Source: Anaerolineales bacterium (GTDB taxonomy: Bacteria; Chloroflexota; Anaerolineae; Epilineales; JAANWY01). From it: a DNA stretch of 6,545 bases. The notes beneath the pieces were generated by a model that was given only the letters and a program-made list of their open reading frames with translations, was not told the DNA's origin and searched no databases. Position numbers and translations under genes: made by a program. Positions within the stretch are counted from its first letter, which is position 1. Each line of letters starts with the position of its first letter. Where the stretch lies: positions 1 to 6,545 of the forward strand of contig JAANWY010000009.1 of assembly GCA_018263655.1 (NCBI GenBank), read 5' to 3'. Below are positions 6,194-6,545 of this stretch, piece by piece.

Positions 6194-6447
6194 ATTGAGC
6201 GAGGGTAGGCCGCCAGCGCAGCTTCGACTGGCGCCTCATTGAACTTGACAATCTGTCCAGTGACAGTTGTGCCTTGTGTAGCAATGGAATCAGGCAACTG
6301 CCAACGGGTCAAATCCAGAGCCTCGAATAATGTCTGGGGAATAAGCAGTTCTTCGCTATAGCCGGTATCGAGTTGAACCAGTTCCTCAGTGCGCAGTGCT
6401 TCTAGAATCTTCAGATGGACGGGAAAACGCGACTCGCCGAAGCCCAT
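6166..6447 (-). CDS. Chimeric frame ending in a clan AA aspartic protease fragment
   Basis: As an ORF this gives 93 residues. From about residue 20 it reads like a retropepsin-type clan AA aspartic protease: LVQLDTGYSEELLIPQTLFE has the catalytic DTG (Asp27) followed by the usual ELLIP segment and a hydrophobic ALDL helix end, then TTVTGQIVKFNEAPVEAALA. The strands before the DTG and the second half of the fold are missing, so the usual length of about 110-130 residues is not reached. Residues 1-19 (MGFGESRFPVHLKILEALR) belong instead to an aminotransferase. The ATG at 6447 has no ribosome site, and the frame remains open upstream to a TAA at 6528-6526. I read it as a non-functional junction product; a translated, truncated protease cannot be excluded. 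Confidence 0.5.
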   Translation of the reverse strand: MGFGESRFPVHLKILEALRTEELVQLDTGYSEELLIPQTLFEALDLTRWQLPDSIATQGTTVTGQIVKFNEAPVEAALAAYPRSIWSGVDPQV

Positions 6448-6545
6448 GTGGCAGACGTCGCGCCCGGCGACTTGGAGCCGGCGGACCCGCTCGTTGATAG
6501 CGAGTGTGGCCGATGGATCGAAGCGTTACGCGGCAGGGGAGAGAT
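6391..6545 (-). pseudogene. 5' fragment of a PLP aminotransferase gene
   Basis: Between 6522 and 6391 the frame encodes FDPSATLAINERVRRLQ, VAGRDVCHMGFGES and RFPVHLKILEALR, the characteristic first about 45 residues of a class I/II PLP-dependent aminotransferase (substrate-side helix, then the GFGE-F-P strand-loop). The homology stops sharply at EALR, where an intact gene would continue with a SYLP-type region; here aspartic protease sequence begins. A TAA at 6528-6526 breaks the frame upstream, while another frame (6545-6525) reads ISPLPRN, suggesting a one-base deletion near 6525, though the window edge prevents confirmation. The catalytic Lys domain is absent. The gene is therefore doubly disrupted. 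Confidence 0.6.

Overview
The window is a bacterial chromosomal segment of fairly high GC. Its non-coding gaps are rich in inverted repeats. The dispersed-looking repeats (a CTTCGACAGGCTCAGGAC-type string at 71-88, GTAACTACTCAG-type ends, and GGTTAGATGG-type arms) together with lipid/CoA genes and toxin-antitoxin cargo suggest an environmental lineage such as Chloroflexota (Anaerolineae-like). That placement is a recollection-based inference, not a demonstration.

Layout. 1-400: no gene; at least two inverted-repeat structures, the larger one (236-366) ending just before the Shine-Dalgarno of the first gene. 401-1666 (+): a secreted protein with a signal peptide and two carboxypeptidase-regulatory-like beta-sandwich domains, closed by a strong hairpin at 1677-1714. 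1726-1872 (+): an orphan piece of a third such domain in another frame, not an intact gene. 1973-3196 (-): a class III (CaiB/BaiF) CoA-transferase. 3239-3287: a 17-bp perfect inverted repeat. 3333-3854 (-): a conserved-looking protein of unknown function. 3913-5157 (-): a FadA-like thiolase. 5219-6135 (-): a two-gene toxin-antitoxin-like module, an AbrB-type antitoxin followed with a 4-nt overlap by a TumE/DUF6516-like toxin. 6166-6545 (-): a chimeric, decayed reading frame whose start looks like the N-terminus of a PLP aminotransferase and whose end looks like a clan AA (retropepsin-like) aspartic protease.

How it fits together. The thiolase, unknown protein and CoA-transferase lie head to tail on the minus strand and would suit activation and thiolytic cleavage or condensation of acyl-CoA compounds; the spacing leaves room for separate promoters. 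The toxin-antitoxin pair sits just upstream of the thiolase and has its own candidate promoter, overlapped by a short palindrome, inside the end of the chimeric frame. The right end therefore looks like a rearrangement scar: an aminotransferase gene was cut about 45 codons in and joined to accessory-type genes. The most interesting points are this junction, the toxin-antitoxin module and the nested palindromes at 236-366. I see no convincing evidence for a wholly new system.
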